Part shown: positions 8,265 to 17,768 of the stretch, piece by piece
How the letters are laid out: each line of letters opens with the position of its first letter
Position numbering within the stretch: the stretch's first letter is position 1
DNA from: Flavobacterium sp. N2038
GTDB taxonomy: Bacteria; Bacteroidota; Bacteroidia; Flavobacteriales; Flavobacteriaceae
Assembly (NCBI RefSeq): GCF_025947185.1
Contig: NZ_CP110001.1
Span: forward strand, 372,001-436,000
DNA length: 64,000 nt
Direction: 5' to 3'
Translations under genes and position numbers: made by a program
Notes under the pieces: model-generated
What the model saw: the letters and a program-made list of their open reading frames with translations, nothing else
What the model was told of the DNA's origin: nothing
Database searches by the model: none

Positions 8265-10716
8265 GAGAGGGAAATTTACAATTACACTAATTGGTTTTTG
8301 CTTTTTATTCTTTGCGCAAACATCCGTTTTAGCACAACAAAAAACAGTTATAAAAGGAACTGTAACCTCGGTAGAGGGCCAGGCTTTGGAGAATGTTTCG
8401 GTTCAGTTGCGCGGAACTAAAATAGGAACACTTACTGACAGTCAGGGTTTATATGAAATAAAAAATATCAGTTTAGGAGATTATACAATACGTGTATCTT
8501 CAGTTGGTCATACTTCAAAAGAAAAGAAAATCACCGTTAGCGGTGAACCTGAAATTATAGAAAATTTCACCATTTCTACTAATACTGAAGAACTTGAAGA
8601 AGTTTTTATTAAAGGAAACATCAACAAATACAACAAATCTGAGAGTCCATTTGTCTCAAAAATGCAAATTAAAAATCTTGAAAACTCACAAGTTTATAGT
8701 GTTGTTACCAAAAGTTTGATGAGAGATCAACTGGTTATTAACCAAGATGACGCCTTAAAAAATGTACCCGGACTATATCAGCTTTGGGCTGCAACGGGAA
8801 AAGTTGGTGATGGAGGTTCTTATTTTGCTTCTCGCGGATTTGTTACACAAAGTTTATTAAGAGACGGAATTGCCGGAAAAATCACAAATAGTGTTGATGC
8901 TGCAAACCTGGAAAGAATTGAAAGCATAAAAGGACCTTCGGCAACACTTTTCGGAAGTATACTAACTTCATATGGAGGTCTGATTAACAGAGTTACCAAA
9001 AAACCAACAGAAACTTTCAGAGGAGATATTAGTTATCAATCCGGAAGCTATGGCTTAAACCGATTATCAGCCGATTTTAACACACCTTTAAATGACGATA
9101 AAACCGCTTTGTTACGAATAAATGCGGCTTACAATGATGCAAATACATTTCAGGATTACGGAAAAAACAGAAGCTACTTTTTTGCTCCCTCTTTTTTATA
9201 TAAAATAAATGACAAACTGTCGATTTCAATTGATGCAGAATTATCATCGGTTAATTCATCATCGCCAGCATTTACTTATATTCCGTACGGGCAAACTCCA
9301 AAAAGCATCAATTTATATAATGCAAAAGAAATCGCCAGAGATTGGAAAAGATCTTTTACAGGTGGCGAATTCATGATGAATACTAAAACGGCCAATATTT
9401 TTGCACAAGCCCATTATCAAATAAACGAAAACTGGAAATCGCAGACTATTTTTAGCTCAAGCGCCAATCAATCAGACGGGCCTCAGGCTTGGTTCTATTT
9501 ATTAGGAAACAACAAAATGTCCAGAAATGCCTGGAATATGGTAGGAAAAGACAATATTATTGAGTTTCAACAAAACTTTAATGGCCAGACAGAACTTTTT
9601 GGAATGAAGCACCAATTGCTTTTTGGCGGCGATATTTTGAGATCTGAAACCAACAGCAGTCTTGGATATCTTGGTGGAGATCCAAACAATCCTTTTAAAA
9701 CAGATTATGATATTGTAGATTATTCTGCTGCAAATTCGAATTATTACAATTTCAACCCAAATAATATTGAGCCCTTATTTGTAAATGGTTATCAATACAG
9801 AACCATTACTTCTTTGACAACTTATAGTTTGTATGCTGCAGATGTTATCAATATTACAGATCAGTTAATTCTTTCAGCTGCTTTACGTTTTGATCATTAT
9901 AAGAACAACGGAACTTATGATCCTGCAACAAATATTAATTCCGGGGCTTTTTCGCAAAATTCCTTTTCTCCAAAACTTGGACTTGTTTACCAAATTATCA
10001 AAGACAAAGTTGCTGTTTTTGGAAACTATCAAAACAGTTTTAAAAACATTGGTTATTTATTTGCCAACGTAAATGGGAATCCGGAATTAAAACAATTTGA
10101 TCCGGAAAAAGCAAATCAGTTTGAAGCTGGTTTTAAATTAAATATTTTACAGGATAAACTAAGCGCCAATTTAAGTTACTATAATATTGAAGTAAAAAAT
10201 ATTGTTCGCGCAGGGCAAGTGGTTAACACCAACGTTCAGGACGGAAACCAAACCAGTAAAGGTTTTGAAGCAGAAGTTACAACAAACCCTTTTTCTGGTT
10301 TAAACCTAATTTTTGGATATGCCTACAACAATAGCAAACTAAACAATGCAAATGCCGATGTAAATGGTCTAAGACCTGAAACTGCGGGACCTGAAAACTT
10401 AATTAATTACTGGATTAGTTATAGTCTGCAAACTTCTAAACTAAGAGGATTAGGTTTTGGTATTGGAGGGAATTCTGGAAGTGAAACTTTTGTTTACAAT
10501 CGAAATCCAACGGGTTCAGGAAATCCTGCAGATGTTGAAACCTTTGTTTTACCATCATATTCTATTGTAAATGCTACATTATATTACGACCAGCCCAAAT
10601 ACAGACTTTCATTAAAAGTAGACAATCTTACAGACGAACTTTATTTTAATGGTTATACAACTGTAAATATACAGGCTCCAAGAACTTTTATGGGAAGCAT
10701 AACTTATAAGTTCTAA
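8263..10716 (+). CDS. TonB-dependent siderophore receptor (paralogue of 3434-5887)
   Basis: An 817-residue outer-membrane receptor with signal peptide (1-25, ending LAQ), carboxypeptidase-regulatory-like domain (about 29-115), plug (DDALKNVPG, YFASRGF, IKGPSATLFGS) and a beta barrel ending in ITYKF. It aligns along its whole length with the upstream receptor but differs in the extracellular loop regions, so it may recognise another siderophore. It pairs with its own PepSY gene 77 bp downstream. The ATG at 8263 is placed by the signal peptide and the -7 box 27 bp upstream. Ligand unknown. Confidence 0.92.
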   Translation: MRGKFTITLIGFCFLFFAQTSVLAQQKTVIKGTVTSVEGQALENVSVQLRGTKIGTLTDSQGLYEIKNISLGDYTIRVSSVGHTSKEKKITVSGEPEIIENFTISTNTEELEEVFIKGNINKYNKSESPFVSKMQIKNLENSQVYSVVTKSLMRDQLVINQDDALKNVPGLYQLWAATGKVGDGGSYFASRGFVTQSLLRDGIAGKITNSVDAANLERIESIKGPSATLFGSILTSYGGLINRVTKKPTETFRGDISYQSGSYGLNRLSADFNTPLNDDKTALLRINAAYNDANTFQDYGKNRSYFFAPSFLYKINDKLSISIDAELSSVNSSSPAFTYIPYGQTPKSINLYNAKEIARDWKRSFTGGEFMMNTKTANIFAQAHYQINENWKSQTIFSSSANQSDGPQAWFYLLGNNKMSRNAWNMVGKDNIIEFQQNFNGQTELFGMKHQLLFGGDILRSETNSSLGYLGGDPNNPFKTDYDIVDYSAANSNYYNFNPNNIEPLFVNGYQYRTITSLTTYSLYAADVINITDQLILSAALRFDHYKNNGTYDPATNINSGAFSQNSFSPKLGLVYQIIKDKVAVFGNYQNSFKNIGYLFANVNGNPELKQFDPEKANQFEAGFKLNILQDKLSANLSYYNIEVKNIVRAGQVVNTNVQDGNQTSKGFEAEVTTNPFSGLNLIFGYAYNNSKLNNANADVNGLRPETAGPENLINYWISYSLQTSKLRGLGFGIGGNSGSETFVYNRNPTGSGNPADVETFVLPSYSIVNATLYYDQPKYRLSLKVDNLTDELYFNGYTTVNIQAPRTFMGSITYKF

Positions 10717-10764
10717 TCCTTAATTTATAAATAAGCTTTTAATAAGCAATTAGCATTTTAGCAG

Positions 10765-10772
10765 TAATTTTG
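10765..10772 (+). promoter_or_regulatory. -7 promoter box of second PepSY gene
   Basis: TAATTTTG matches TAnnTTTG. Transcription would begin near 10779, which excludes the in-frame TTG at 10770 as the start codon and supports ATG 10794. Confidence 0.55.
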
Positions 10773-10793
10773 CCCAACAAAAGATTCCCTCAC

Positions 10794-11915
10794 ATGCAAT
10801 TCAAAACACAAATACGTTTTCTACATAAATGGCTCGGATTAATTTCCGGGCTTATTGTTTTTATAGTTTGCATTACGGGTTGTATATTCTGTTTTCATGA
10901 CGAAATAAAAGATATCACAAGAAAAGAATGGCGTTTGGTCGAACCTCAAAACAAGTCGTTTTTAATGCCATCCATTTTACAGCAAAAGGCAAAAGAAATT
11001 GTTCCGGAGAATAAAGCAAGTATGGTATCCTATTATGGAAAAAATCGTTCCGCAATTGTTTACACATATTCTGATACCGAAAATTTATATCTCTATTTTA
11101 ATCCATATACCGGTAAATACTTAAAAACCGAAAATCCAAAAACTGATTTTTTTATAATAGTCGAATATATTCATTTGTATTTACTCCTTCCGGATTATAT
11201 CGGAAAACACATTATTGGCGGTTCTACTATTATTTTTATTCTTTTATTAATTTCAGGAATAATCCAGTGGTGGCCAAAACGCAAAAGTGACATTAAAAGA
11301 AGTTTTACTATAAAATGGAATGCAAAATGGCGTCGTGTTAATTACGACTGGCATAATACTTCCGGGTTTTATATTGCAGCTATTGCTTTAATTCTTGCGA
11401 TAACAGGTTTAACATTTACTTACGAATGGGTTGGCGATGGGATTTACAAAACATTCAATTTTGGAGGCGATAAAGTAGTGGAGACTAAAATGCCCGTAAT
11501 TGACACAACAAAATTTAAAACAAATTCAATACTTGCTGTTGACAAAGCATTTGTTCAAACCATGAAACTTCAGCCAAAAGCTGAAATGTTTTTTGTAATG
11601 ATCCCGCAGCAAAAAGGTGACATCATAAGCACAGGAGCTTATCCGCATACTTTACGATACGATCAGCAGAGTAACTATTATTTCCATCCTTCAAACGGAA
11701 AATTAATTCAGACTCAGCCTTTTGATAAAAAATCACTTGGCTTACAGGTTGTTGAAATGAATTATGGTATACATACAGGACAGGTTTTAGATTTACCCGG
11801 TAAAATAATTGCGTTTACCATAAGCTTAATCGCATCGTTACTTCCTGTCACTGGATTTGTTATTTGGTATGGACGCAACAAAAAAACTAAAAAAGAGCAT
11901 AAAAAAACCGCTTAA
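10794..11915 (+). CDS. PepSY-associated TM protein, probable siderophore ferric reductase
   Basis: A 373-residue inner-membrane protein with the four-helix core of the PepSY-TM family. Its first helix is near 16-36, preceded by FLHKWLGL. A periplasmic PepSY region and a helix pair follow (about 125-155 and 190-215, with YDWHNTSGF before the latter). A second periplasmic region precedes a last helix (about 335-355) that follows MNYGIHTG. The His residues flanking the helices fit haem ligation as in FoxB. It lacks the four extra C-terminal helices of the 6604-8157 protein. With the preceding TonB receptor it forms the second siderophore module. The reductase role is inferred from the family. 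Confidence 0.85.
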   Translation: MQFKTQIRFLHKWLGLISGLIVFIVCITGCIFCFHDEIKDITRKEWRLVEPQNKSFLMPSILQQKAKEIVPENKASMVSYYGKNRSAIVYTYSDTENLYLYFNPYTGKYLKTENPKTDFFIIVEYIHLYLLLPDYIGKHIIGGSTIIFILLLISGIIQWWPKRKSDIKRSFTIKWNAKWRRVNYDWHNTSGFYIAAIALILAITGLTFTYEWVGDGIYKTFNFGGDKVVETKMPVIDTTKFKTNSILAVDKAFVQTMKLQPKAEMFFVMIPQQKGDIISTGAYPHTLRYDQQSNYYFHPSNGKLIQTQPFDKKSLGLQVVEMNYGIHTGQVLDLPGKIIAFTISLIASLLPVTGFVIWYGRNKKTKKEHKKTA

Positions 11916-11926
11916 ATAAGCGGTTT
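11905..11926. terminator. Convergent terminator
   Basis: The stem AAACCGCTTA / TAAGCGGTTT has a 2-base loop and overlaps the PepSY stop codon. The T-run follows on the minus strand, so it mainly ends the minus-strand gene at 11949-12296. Confidence 0.7.
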
Positions 11927-11948
11927 CTCTATAATTTGTCGAAATTAA

Positions 11949-12296
11949 TTAATTTCTGTTTGCTAAAGCATTTTTCTGTAGGTTTTTAACTGAACTAACT
12001 TTGCTGTCTACATAGGCAACTTCGCAAAGATTGCTTTCATTAAAGAAAATCCATTTTCCAGTTTTTACTCCGTCTGCGTATTCTCCAACGGCTTTTTTAT
12101 TTCCTTTTTCGTCATAAGATACCCAAACACCATCTAATTTACCATCCTTAAAAAAGCCTTCTTGCTGCACTTTACCATTTTCATAGTAATAAGTAGCTTT
12201 TACCTTGTTTCCAACGGCCTCTAATTCTGGTTTTGTTTCCTGCGCAATTAACATTCCAGAGAACAATAACGCAGCTAAAATAACACTCTTTTTCAT
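11949..12296 (-). CDS. Secreted MORN/YwqK-type repeat protein
   Basis: A 115-residue exported protein with signal peptide MKKSVILAALLFSGMLIAQ. It then has three repeats of the MORN-variant type: YYYENGKVQQEGFFKDGKLDG, VWVSYDEKGNKKAVGEYADG, and VKTGKWIFFNE. Such repeats are found in proteins annotated as YwqK-family antitoxins, but there is no toxin gene beside it and no sign it acts as one. The start at 12296 is chosen for the signal peptide. A -7 box TATATTTG lies on the minus strand at 12336-12329. Function unknown. Confidence 0.8.
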   Translation of the reverse strand: MKKSVILAALLFSGMLIAQETKPELEAVGNKVKATYYYENGKVQQEGFFKDGKLDGVWVSYDEKGNKKAVGEYADGVKTGKWIFFNESNLCEVAYVDSKVSSVKNLQKNALANRN

Positions 12297-12423
12297 ATCT
12301 GTAGGTATTAATGTTAAGAAATCTTTATCAAATATAATCAAATGTTTACATTAAAAAAACTTTTACTTAACAATTTGGTAACATTGAGTAAAAACTTAAC
12401 ATTGGAAATTTCTATCAAACAAA

Positions 12424-12449
12424 AAAACCAGTGCTTAAGCACTGGTTTT
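12424..12449 (-). terminator. Terminator of the TlpA-like gene
   Basis: The palindrome AAAACCAGTGCTT / AAGCACTGGTTTT is followed on the minus strand by further T residues, about 60 bp after the stop of the 12507-13502 gene. A separate 14-bp palindrome, CGATAACGTTATCG (12479-12492), lies between the stop and this stem; its role is unknown. Confidence 0.8.
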
Positions 12450-12506
12450 ACTGACATTTTTACAAAAACAGAATAATACGATAACGTTATCGAATTCGTA
12501 AATAAA

Positions 12507-13502
12507 TTAGTTCAATAAAGAATCTAGCTTCTTTTCAAGGTCTGGAGAAGAAGGTCTTTCTGCATCTGAGCTTACTACATTACCTTTTGGGTCAATTATA
12601 ATAAATCTCGGAATTCCGGTTACACCATAATTAACAACAAATTCAGATTCCCAATCTTTATCCGCGAATAATTGTACGCCACCAAGTTTTTTATCCGTTA
12701 CAAATTTTTTCCATTTTTCATTGTCCTTTGCTTTATCAATAGAAATACTCACAAATTCAATGTTTTTACCATGATACTTTTCTTCCATCTTTTGTAAATA
12801 AGGGATCTCTGCTCTACAAGGCGCGCACCATGTTGCCCAAAGATCGATATAAACATATTTTCCTTTTAAATCGGCAAGTTTTGTCTTCCCTCCTTTAAAA
12901 TTTTCATAATCAAATTCTGGCGAAGCTTTTCCGTTCATTTTACTTGCCTTTGCCGCTCTTTCATATTCCTCAGACGCATATTGATTAAAACTTTCGAAAC
13001 TTCCTTTTAAAGCCTTTTTAAATTCAGGATCAAAATCTCCTTTTTCCAGGTTTTCAATATCTGTTTTTTTCTTTGTTTCTAAAAGAGTCGCAAATTCAGT
13101 TGCTTCTTTAGCAAATGCCTCATTCTGAAATTTCTCATCTTTCAGCGTCTGTTGAGCCATAAAATTACTTTCATTAACACCTTTTCCTTTATAAACAATA
13201 GTTTCGTCAAATTCTTTGGCATCCATTGTTAAATTAATCTCAGAATTTGGTTTTAAATATAAGTTTGAAGATTCCGTTCCGTCAGAAAACATATAAAATC
13301 CTTTTGGAACCTCAAAAGAAGCAGCGAAAACGCCTTTTTTATCAATTGGAATAACTTGTTTGAAACCATTTTTTCCTTTAATAACAAGAGTATCACTATT
13401 TCGGTTAGCAATTTTGGCTGTAAATTTTATTTGATTTTTGGATTGTCCCACAACATTCAAAGTGCTAAAAATCAAAAGACCAGCAACAAAAAGTTTTTTC
13501 AT
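12507..13502 (-). CDS. TlpA-like thioredoxin-fold disulfide oxidoreductase
   Basis: A 331-residue secreted thiol-disulfide protein. It has a signal peptide (1-20, ending VVGQ) and an N-terminal beta-rich region of DUF4369 type (about 24-105). A helical linker (110-190) precedes an AhpC/TSA-thioredoxin domain (about 193-330) with the active site WCAPC (Cys226, Cys229) and a cis-Pro motif TGIPR. Proteins with this architecture are common in Bacteroidota and are thought to reduce disulfides in periplasmic clients; the client here is unknown. It is monocistronic, with a -7 box TAGATTTG (minus strand, 13537-13530) and its own terminator. Confidence 0.9.
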   Translation of the reverse strand: MKKLFVAGLLIFSTLNVVGQSKNQIKFTAKIANRNSDTLVIKGKNGFKQVIPIDKKGVFAASFEVPKGFYMFSDGTESSNLYLKPNSEINLTMDAKEFDETIVYKGKGVNESNFMAQQTLKDEKFQNEAFAKEATEFATLLETKKKTDIENLEKGDFDPEFKKALKGSFESFNQYASEEYERAAKASKMNGKASPEFDYENFKGGKTKLADLKGKYVYIDLWATWCAPCRAEIPYLQKMEEKYHGKNIEFVSISIDKAKDNEKWKKFVTDKKLGGVQLFADKDWESEFVVNYGVTGIPRFIIIDPKGNVVSSDAERPSSPDLEKKLDSLLN

Positions 13503-13633
13503 AAGTTTTAAAGTTTGTTTTTAGTAACTCAAATCTAAAGAAATAACCTCTTTGAATTTTCAGAATTAACAAAATATTTAAAATTTATGAGCATCAGATT
13601 GCTACTTTTCTATTATAATTTGAATTTTGTGTT

Positions 13634-13641
13634 TACTTTTG
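13634..13641 (+). promoter_or_regulatory. -7 promoter box of aspS
   Basis: TACTTTTG matches TAnnTTTG and ends 19 bp before the aspS ATG. No convincing TTG lies at the usual distance upstream. Confidence 0.5.
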
Positions 13642-13659
13642 CAATCTAAAATTTAGATC

Positions 13660-15411
13660 ATGTATAGAAGTCATAATTGCGGCGAACTAAATGCCTCAAA
13701 TATTAATACGGAAGTTACACTTGCTGGCTGGGTACAAAAGTCACGCGATAAAGGATTTATGAATTGGGTTGACTTACGTGACCGTTATGGAATTACACAG
13801 CTTATTTTTGACGAAAGCCGTACTGATAAAACCGTTTTTGAATTGGCTAAAACTCTGGGAAGAGAATTCGTTATTCAGGTAAAAGGAACTGTAATTGAGC
13901 GTGAAGCCAAAAATAAGAATATTCCAACTGGTGAAATCGAAATTTTAGTTTCTGAATTGACTATTTTAAATTCAGCTTTAACTCCTCCATTTACAATTGA
14001 AGATGAAACTGATGGTGGAGAAGATATCAGAATGAAATATCGTTATTTAGATATTCGTAGAAATCCGGTAAAAAATAGTTTATTATTCCGTCACAAAGTG
14101 GCAATGGAAGTTCGTAAATATTTATCTGATTTAGATTTCTGTGAAGTTGAAACTCCTTACCTAATCAAATCTACTCCTGAAGGAGCAAGAGATTTCGTCG
14201 TACCAAGCCGTATGAACGAAGGACAGTTTTATGCTTTACCGCAATCTCCACAAACTTTCAAACAATTATTGATGGTTGGAGGAATGGATAAATATTTCCA
14301 AATTGTGAAATGTTTCCGTGATGAAGATTTACGTGCAGACCGTCAGCCTGAGTTTACTCAGATTGACTGCGAAATGGCATTTGTAGAACAAGAAGACATT
14401 TTGAATGTTTTTGAAGGTTTGACAAGACATTTACTTAAAGAAATTAAAGGTATTGAAGTAGAGAAATTCCCAAGAATTACCTACGACTATGCTATGAAAA
14501 CATATGGAAATGACAAACCGGACATTCGTTTCGGGATGAAGTTTGGTGAGTTAAACGAATTTGCACAACACAAAGAATTCCCAGTTTTTAATTCGGCTGA
14601 ATTGGTTGTGGGAATTGCTGTTCCGGGAGCAGGAAATTATACCCGTAAAGAGATCGACGGATTAATTGATTGGGTTAAGCGTCCTCAAGTTGGAGCGTCT
14701 GGAATGGTATATGTAAAATGTAACGAAGACGGAACATACAAATCATCTGTAGATAAATTCTACGATCAGGAAGACTTAACAAATTGGGCAAAAGCAACAG
14801 AAGCAAATCCTGGAGATATGATTTTTGTACTTTCTGGTCCTGCAAATAAAACACGTGCACAATTATCTGCACTTCGTATGGAATTAGCAACTCGTTTAGG
14901 GTTACGTAATCCTCAAGAATTTGCTCCTCTTTGGGTTGTAGATTTCCCATTATTGGAACTTGACGAAGAAAGTGGTCGTTATCATGCTATGCACCATCCG
15001 TTTACATCACCAAAACCAGAAGATATGGCTTTGTTGGAAACAGAACCGGGAAAAGTTCGTGCAAATGCATACGACATGGTTTTAAACGGAAACGAAATTG
15101 GAGGTGGTTCTATTCGTATTCATGATAAAGCGACACAACAATTAATGTTTAAATATTTAGGCTTTACCGAAGAAGAAGCAAAAGCACAATTTGGATTCTT
15201 AATGGATGCTTTCCAGTTTGGAGCACCACCACACGGAGGTTTAGCTTTTGGATTAGACAGATTAGTTGCCATTTTAGGTGGTCAGGAAACCATTAGAGAT
15301 TTTATTGCTTTCCCTAAAAACAATTCTGGACGTGATGTTATGATCGATGCTCCTGCAGCAATTGATGATGCACAATTGAAAGAATTACACATTAAAATTG
15401 ATGCTATCTAA
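13660..15411 (+). CDS. aspS: Aspartate--tRNA ligase
   Basis: This enzyme charges tRNA-Asp with aspartate. The 583 residues match the bacterial-type enzyme: an N-terminal OB-fold anticodon-binding domain (1-110), a class II catalytic core with motif 2 ([18 protein letters not shown]), the bacterial-specific GAD insertion (about 290-410), and motif 3 in [10 protein letters not shown] near the C-terminus. The start is [10 protein letters not shown], the usual bacterial beginning. It is flanked by its own promoter and terminator and so is probably transcribed alone. Whether it is discriminating or also charges tRNA-Asn cannot be told from this window. Confidence 0.97.
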   Translation: MYRSHNCGELNASNINTEVTLAGWVQKSRDKGFMNWVDLRDRYGITQLIFDESRTDKTVFELAKTLGREFVIQVKGTVIEREAKNKNIPTGEIEILVSELTILNSALTPPFTIEDETDGGEDIRMKYRYLDIRRNPVKNSLLFRHKVAMEVRKYLSDLDFCEVETPYLIKSTPEGARDFVVPSRMNEGQFYALPQSPQTFKQLLMVGGMDKYFQIVKCFRDEDLRADRQPEFTQIDCEMAFVEQEDILNVFEGLTRHLLKEIKGIEVEKFPRITYDYAMKTYGNDKPDIRFGMKFGELNEFAQHKEFPVFNSAELVVGIAVPGAGNYTRKEIDGLIDWVKRPQVGASGMVYVKCNEDGTYKSSVDKFYDQEDLTNWAKATEANPGDMIFVLSGPANKTRAQLSALRMELATRLGLRNPQEFAPLWVVDFPLLELDEESGRYHAMHHPFTSPKPEDMALLETEPGKVRANAYDMVLNGNEIGGGSIRIHDKATQQLMFKYLGFTEEEAKAQFGFLMDAFQFGAPPHGGLAFGLDRLVAILGGQETIRDFIAFPKNNSGRDVMIDAPAAIDDAQLKELHIKIDAI

Positions 15412-15433
15412 TTTTAGCATTTTAAAATAACCC

Positions 15434-15463
15434 AAAGCAGCTGAAATTTCAGCTGCTTTTTTT
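15434..15463 (+). terminator. Terminator of aspS
   Basis: The stem AAAGCAGCTGAAA / TTTCAGCTGCTTT is followed by T residues, about 20 bp after the aspS stop. Confidence 0.85.
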
Positions 15464-15713
15464 ATGCGTTTTACAATTAAAAAATAAATGCAAAATTCAC
15501 ATTTGTAAATTAATAAATTCTTACAATTACACTTTTTTCATATTCTTACAATTAATGATTCTCAAATTAGGGTATTTCATATAAAAATAGATGCAATAAA
15601 CCACGTAAAAACACTGTAAATCAATAATTTTTACAAAAAATTAACACCTTAGTGTCTTTTGTATGAATTTATATATTACATTTGCTTTATTATAAATTAT
15701 TATTACAATTACA
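15464..15713 (+). promoter_or_regulatory. AT-rich leader and promoter region of the cold-shock gene
   Basis: No ORF of note is present. A -7 box TACATTTG lies at 15677-15684, giving a short leader of about 20 nt before the ATG. TTACAATTA-like motifs recur at about 15530, 15546 and 15702; their role, if any, is unknown. Confidence 0.5.
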
Positions 15714-15908
15714 ATGCGTACAGGTACAGTAAAATTTTTCAATGAATCTAAAGGTTATGGATTCATTACAGACGAAGAAACAGGAAAGGACATCTTCGTT
15801 CACGCTTCAGGAATTAACGCGGAAGAATTACGCGAAGGTGACCGTGTAAGCTATGAAGAAGAAGAAGGAAGAAAAGGGAAAGTTGCTGCTAAAGTAGCAG
15901 TAATCTAA
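15714..15908 (+). CDS. Cold-shock domain protein (CspA family)
   Basis: A 64-residue single cold-shock domain that binds single-stranded RNA/DNA. RNP1 is KGYGFI (residues 13-18) and RNP2 is DIFVHA. The acidic stretch EEEEGRKGK is usual for Bacteroidota Csp proteins. It is monocistronic with a strong terminator. Cold induction is not shown by the sequence, since the 5' leader looks short. Confidence 0.95.
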   Translation: MRTGTVKFFNESKGYGFITDEETGKDIFVHASGINAEELREGDRVSYEEEEGRKGKVAAKVAVI

Positions 15909-15952
15909 GAAAAATATAAGCAATTTATTTTTTTTGCCTCTGAATGGTTTTC

Positions 15953-15984
15953 AAAACGTCCCGATAATTCGGGACGTTTTTTTT
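15953..15984 (+). terminator. Terminator of the cold-shock gene
   Basis: The stem AAAACGTCCCGA / TCGGGACGTTTT is followed by a T8 run. Confidence 0.88.
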
Positions 15985-16085
15985 GCTCATTTCTTAAAAA
16001 AATATTAAAAAAAGACACTCTTATTTATAATCAATAAAAATTAGACACAAACGTCGATTCGCAACATACTTATATCCCCCTTTAG

Positions 16086-16117
16086 TTTGTGATTTACATA
16101 CTTGAAAGTTATCTTTG
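16086..16117 (+). promoter_or_regulatory. Promoter of the nuo operon
   Basis: TTTG (16086-16089), 20 nt, then TATCTTTG (16110-16117) is a near-consensus Bacteroidota housekeeping promoter. Transcription should begin near 16124, which supports ATG 16150 as the nuoA start. Confidence 0.7.
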
Positions 16118-16149
16118 TGGCTTATTCTTTAAGTAAAAACCCTAAGATT

Positions 16150-16515
16150 ATGCAATCTGATCAATACAGTTACATTCCTATTCTAATGCAGTTCATTCTG
16201 GCTGTTGGTTTTGTGGTAGGAACAATCATTATTTCCGGAAAATTAGGCCCAAAAAGAACCTCTGAAGTTAAAGATAAAAACTTCGAGTGCGGTATAGAAT
16301 CTGTTGGTAACGCCCGTATTCCTTTTTCAGTAAAATATTTCCTTGTAGCTATTTTGTTTGTATTGTTTGATGTGGAGGTGATTTTCCTTTACCCTTGGGC
16401 AGTAAACTTTAAAGATCTTGGTATAGAAGGAATGCTAAAAATGGTCGTTTTCATGGCTCTGCTTTTAGTTGGATTTTTCTACATCATCAAAAAAAGAGCT
16501 TTAGACTGGGAATAA
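16150..16515 (+). CDS. nuoA: NADH-quinone oxidoreductase subunit A
   Basis: A small membrane subunit of complex I, with three helices and 121 residues from ATG 16150. Conserved features are GPKR, KNFECGIES with the loop cysteine, and FDVEVIFLYPWA, the hallmark NuoA helix. A TTG at 16102 is in frame but lies upstream of or within the -7 box, so it is rejected. First gene of nuoA-N. Confidence 0.95.
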   Translation: MQSDQYSYIPILMQFILAVGFVVGTIIISGKLGPKRTSEVKDKNFECGIESVGNARIPFSVKYFLVAILFVLFDVEVIFLYPWAVNFKDLGIEGMLKMVVFMALLLVGFFYIIKKRALDWE

Positions 16516-16520
16516 ATACG

Positions 16521-16657
16521 ATTTTAGATTTTAGATTTCAAATTCTGGTTTTATCATCTCGAATTAAAATTTAAAATTTAATCTCATATAGAATTTAATA
16601 CTGATTTAAAAAATTGATTTTACTTTTTACGATTTCAAAAAATCTAAAATCTAAAAT
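16521..16657. repeat. Inverted repeat in the nuoA-nuoB gap
   Basis: ATTTTAGATTTTAGATTT (16521-16538) is perfectly complementary to 16640-16657, with about 100 bp between. The arms are made of the ATTTTAG unit seen in other gaps of this operon (19010-19050, near 28095). The 160-bp gap is unusually large for adjacent complex I genes. Confidence 0.6.
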
Positions 16658-16675
16658 CAGAAATCTAAAATAAAA

Positions 16676-17224
16676 ATGAGCGATTCAAAAGTAAATATGG
16701 TTGCCCCTCCTGAAGGTGTTGTCGGAGAAGGCTTCTTTGCTACAAAACTAAATGACGTTGTAGGTTTGGCACGCGCGAATTCACTTTGGCCTTTACCATT
16801 TGCAACTTCTTGTTGCGGAATTGAGTTCATGGCAACAATGGCATCACATTACGATTTAGCGCGATTTGGTTCAGAGCGTGTGAGTTTCTCTCCTCGTCAG
16901 GCCGATATGTTACTTGTAATGGGAACTATTTCTAAAAAAATGGCTCCAATTTTAAGACAAGTTTACGAACAAATGTCTGAACCTCGTTGGGTAATTGCTG
17001 TTGGAGCATGTGCTTCTTCAGGTGGAATTTTCGACACCTACTCTGTTCTTCAAGGAATTGACAAAGTAATTCCTGTTGATGTTTATGTTCCGGGATGTCC
17101 ACCAAGACCAGAACAAATTGTTGACGGAGTAATGAGATTACAAGATTTGGTAAAAAGCGAGTCTGTGAGACGCAGAAGCTCTCCGGAATACCAAGAATTA
17201 TTAGCTTCCTATAACATTTCATAA
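16676..17224 (+). CDS. nuoB: NADH-quinone oxidoreductase subunit B
   Basis: A peripheral-arm subunit that carries the terminal [4Fe-4S] cluster N2 and passes electrons to quinone. The ligands are the tandem cysteines in SCCGIEF, the cysteine in GACASSGG, and that in VPGCPPRPE. 182 residues, usual length. It is followed after 1 bp by nuoC. Confidence 0.97.
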   Translation: MSDSKVNMVAPPEGVVGEGFFATKLNDVVGLARANSLWPLPFATSCCGIEFMATMASHYDLARFGSERVSFSPRQADMLLVMGTISKKMAPILRQVYEQMSEPRWVIAVGACASSGGIFDTYSVLQGIDKVIPVDVYVPGCPPRPEQIVDGVMRLQDLVKSESVRRRSSPEYQELLASYNIS

Positions 17225-17225
17225 G

Positions 17226-17747
17226 ATGGCTTTAGACAATACCCTCATCCAGGATAAACTTATTGAAACATTTGATACTAATGTTTTCAATTTCCAACAA
17301 GAAAGAGATATTTTTTCGATAGAAACAACTGCTGATAAAATCACAGCCTTGATTCTTTTTTTAAAAAATGATGCTGATTTACAATTTCACTTCTTAACAG
17401 ATTTATGTGGCGTTCACTATCCGGACAACGAGCAAGATCGTCAATTTGCGATAGTATATCATTTACATAACTGGATCGAAAACAAACGTCTCAGAATTAA
17501 AGTTTATTTAGACGGTGAAAAACCGGAAATAAAAACGATTTCAAATATTTTCTTAAGTTCAAACTGGATGGAAAGAGAAACATACGATTTCTTCGGAATC
17601 AATTTTATTGGTCACCCGCAATTAAAACGTATTTTGAATATGGACGAAATGGTGTCTTTCCCAATGAGAAAAGAATTTCCAATGGAAGACAGCGGAAGAA
17701 CTGATAAAGACGACAGATTCTTTGGAAGAACAACAACAAATTGCTAA
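17226..17747 (+). CDS. nuoC: NADH-quinone oxidoreductase subunit C
   Basis: The 30-kDa-type connecting subunit of complex I, 173 residues. The conserved C-terminal segment reads WMERETYDFFGINFIGHPQLKR and then FPMRKEFP. It is separate from nuoD, unlike the fused nuoCD of enterobacteria. nuoD follows after 21 bp. Confidence 0.95.
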   Translation: MALDNTLIQDKLIETFDTNVFNFQQERDIFSIETTADKITALILFLKNDADLQFHFLTDLCGVHYPDNEQDRQFAIVYHLHNWIENKRLRIKVYLDGEKPEIKTISNIFLSSNWMERETYDFFGINFIGHPQLKRILNMDEMVSFPMRKEFPMEDSGRTDKDDRFFGRTTTNC

Positions 17748-17768
17748 AAAATAATTCAACATTATAAA

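Noticed and set aside
3434..11915. SusC/SusD-type polysaccharide utilisation locus
   Set aside because: The receptors are about 817 residues with siderophore-type plugs, and there is no SusD lipoprotein; PepSY neighbours point to iron uptake.
11949..12296. Antitoxin of a toxin-antitoxin pair
   Set aside because: The MORN/YwqK repeat name suggests it, but there is a signal peptide and no toxin gene on either side.
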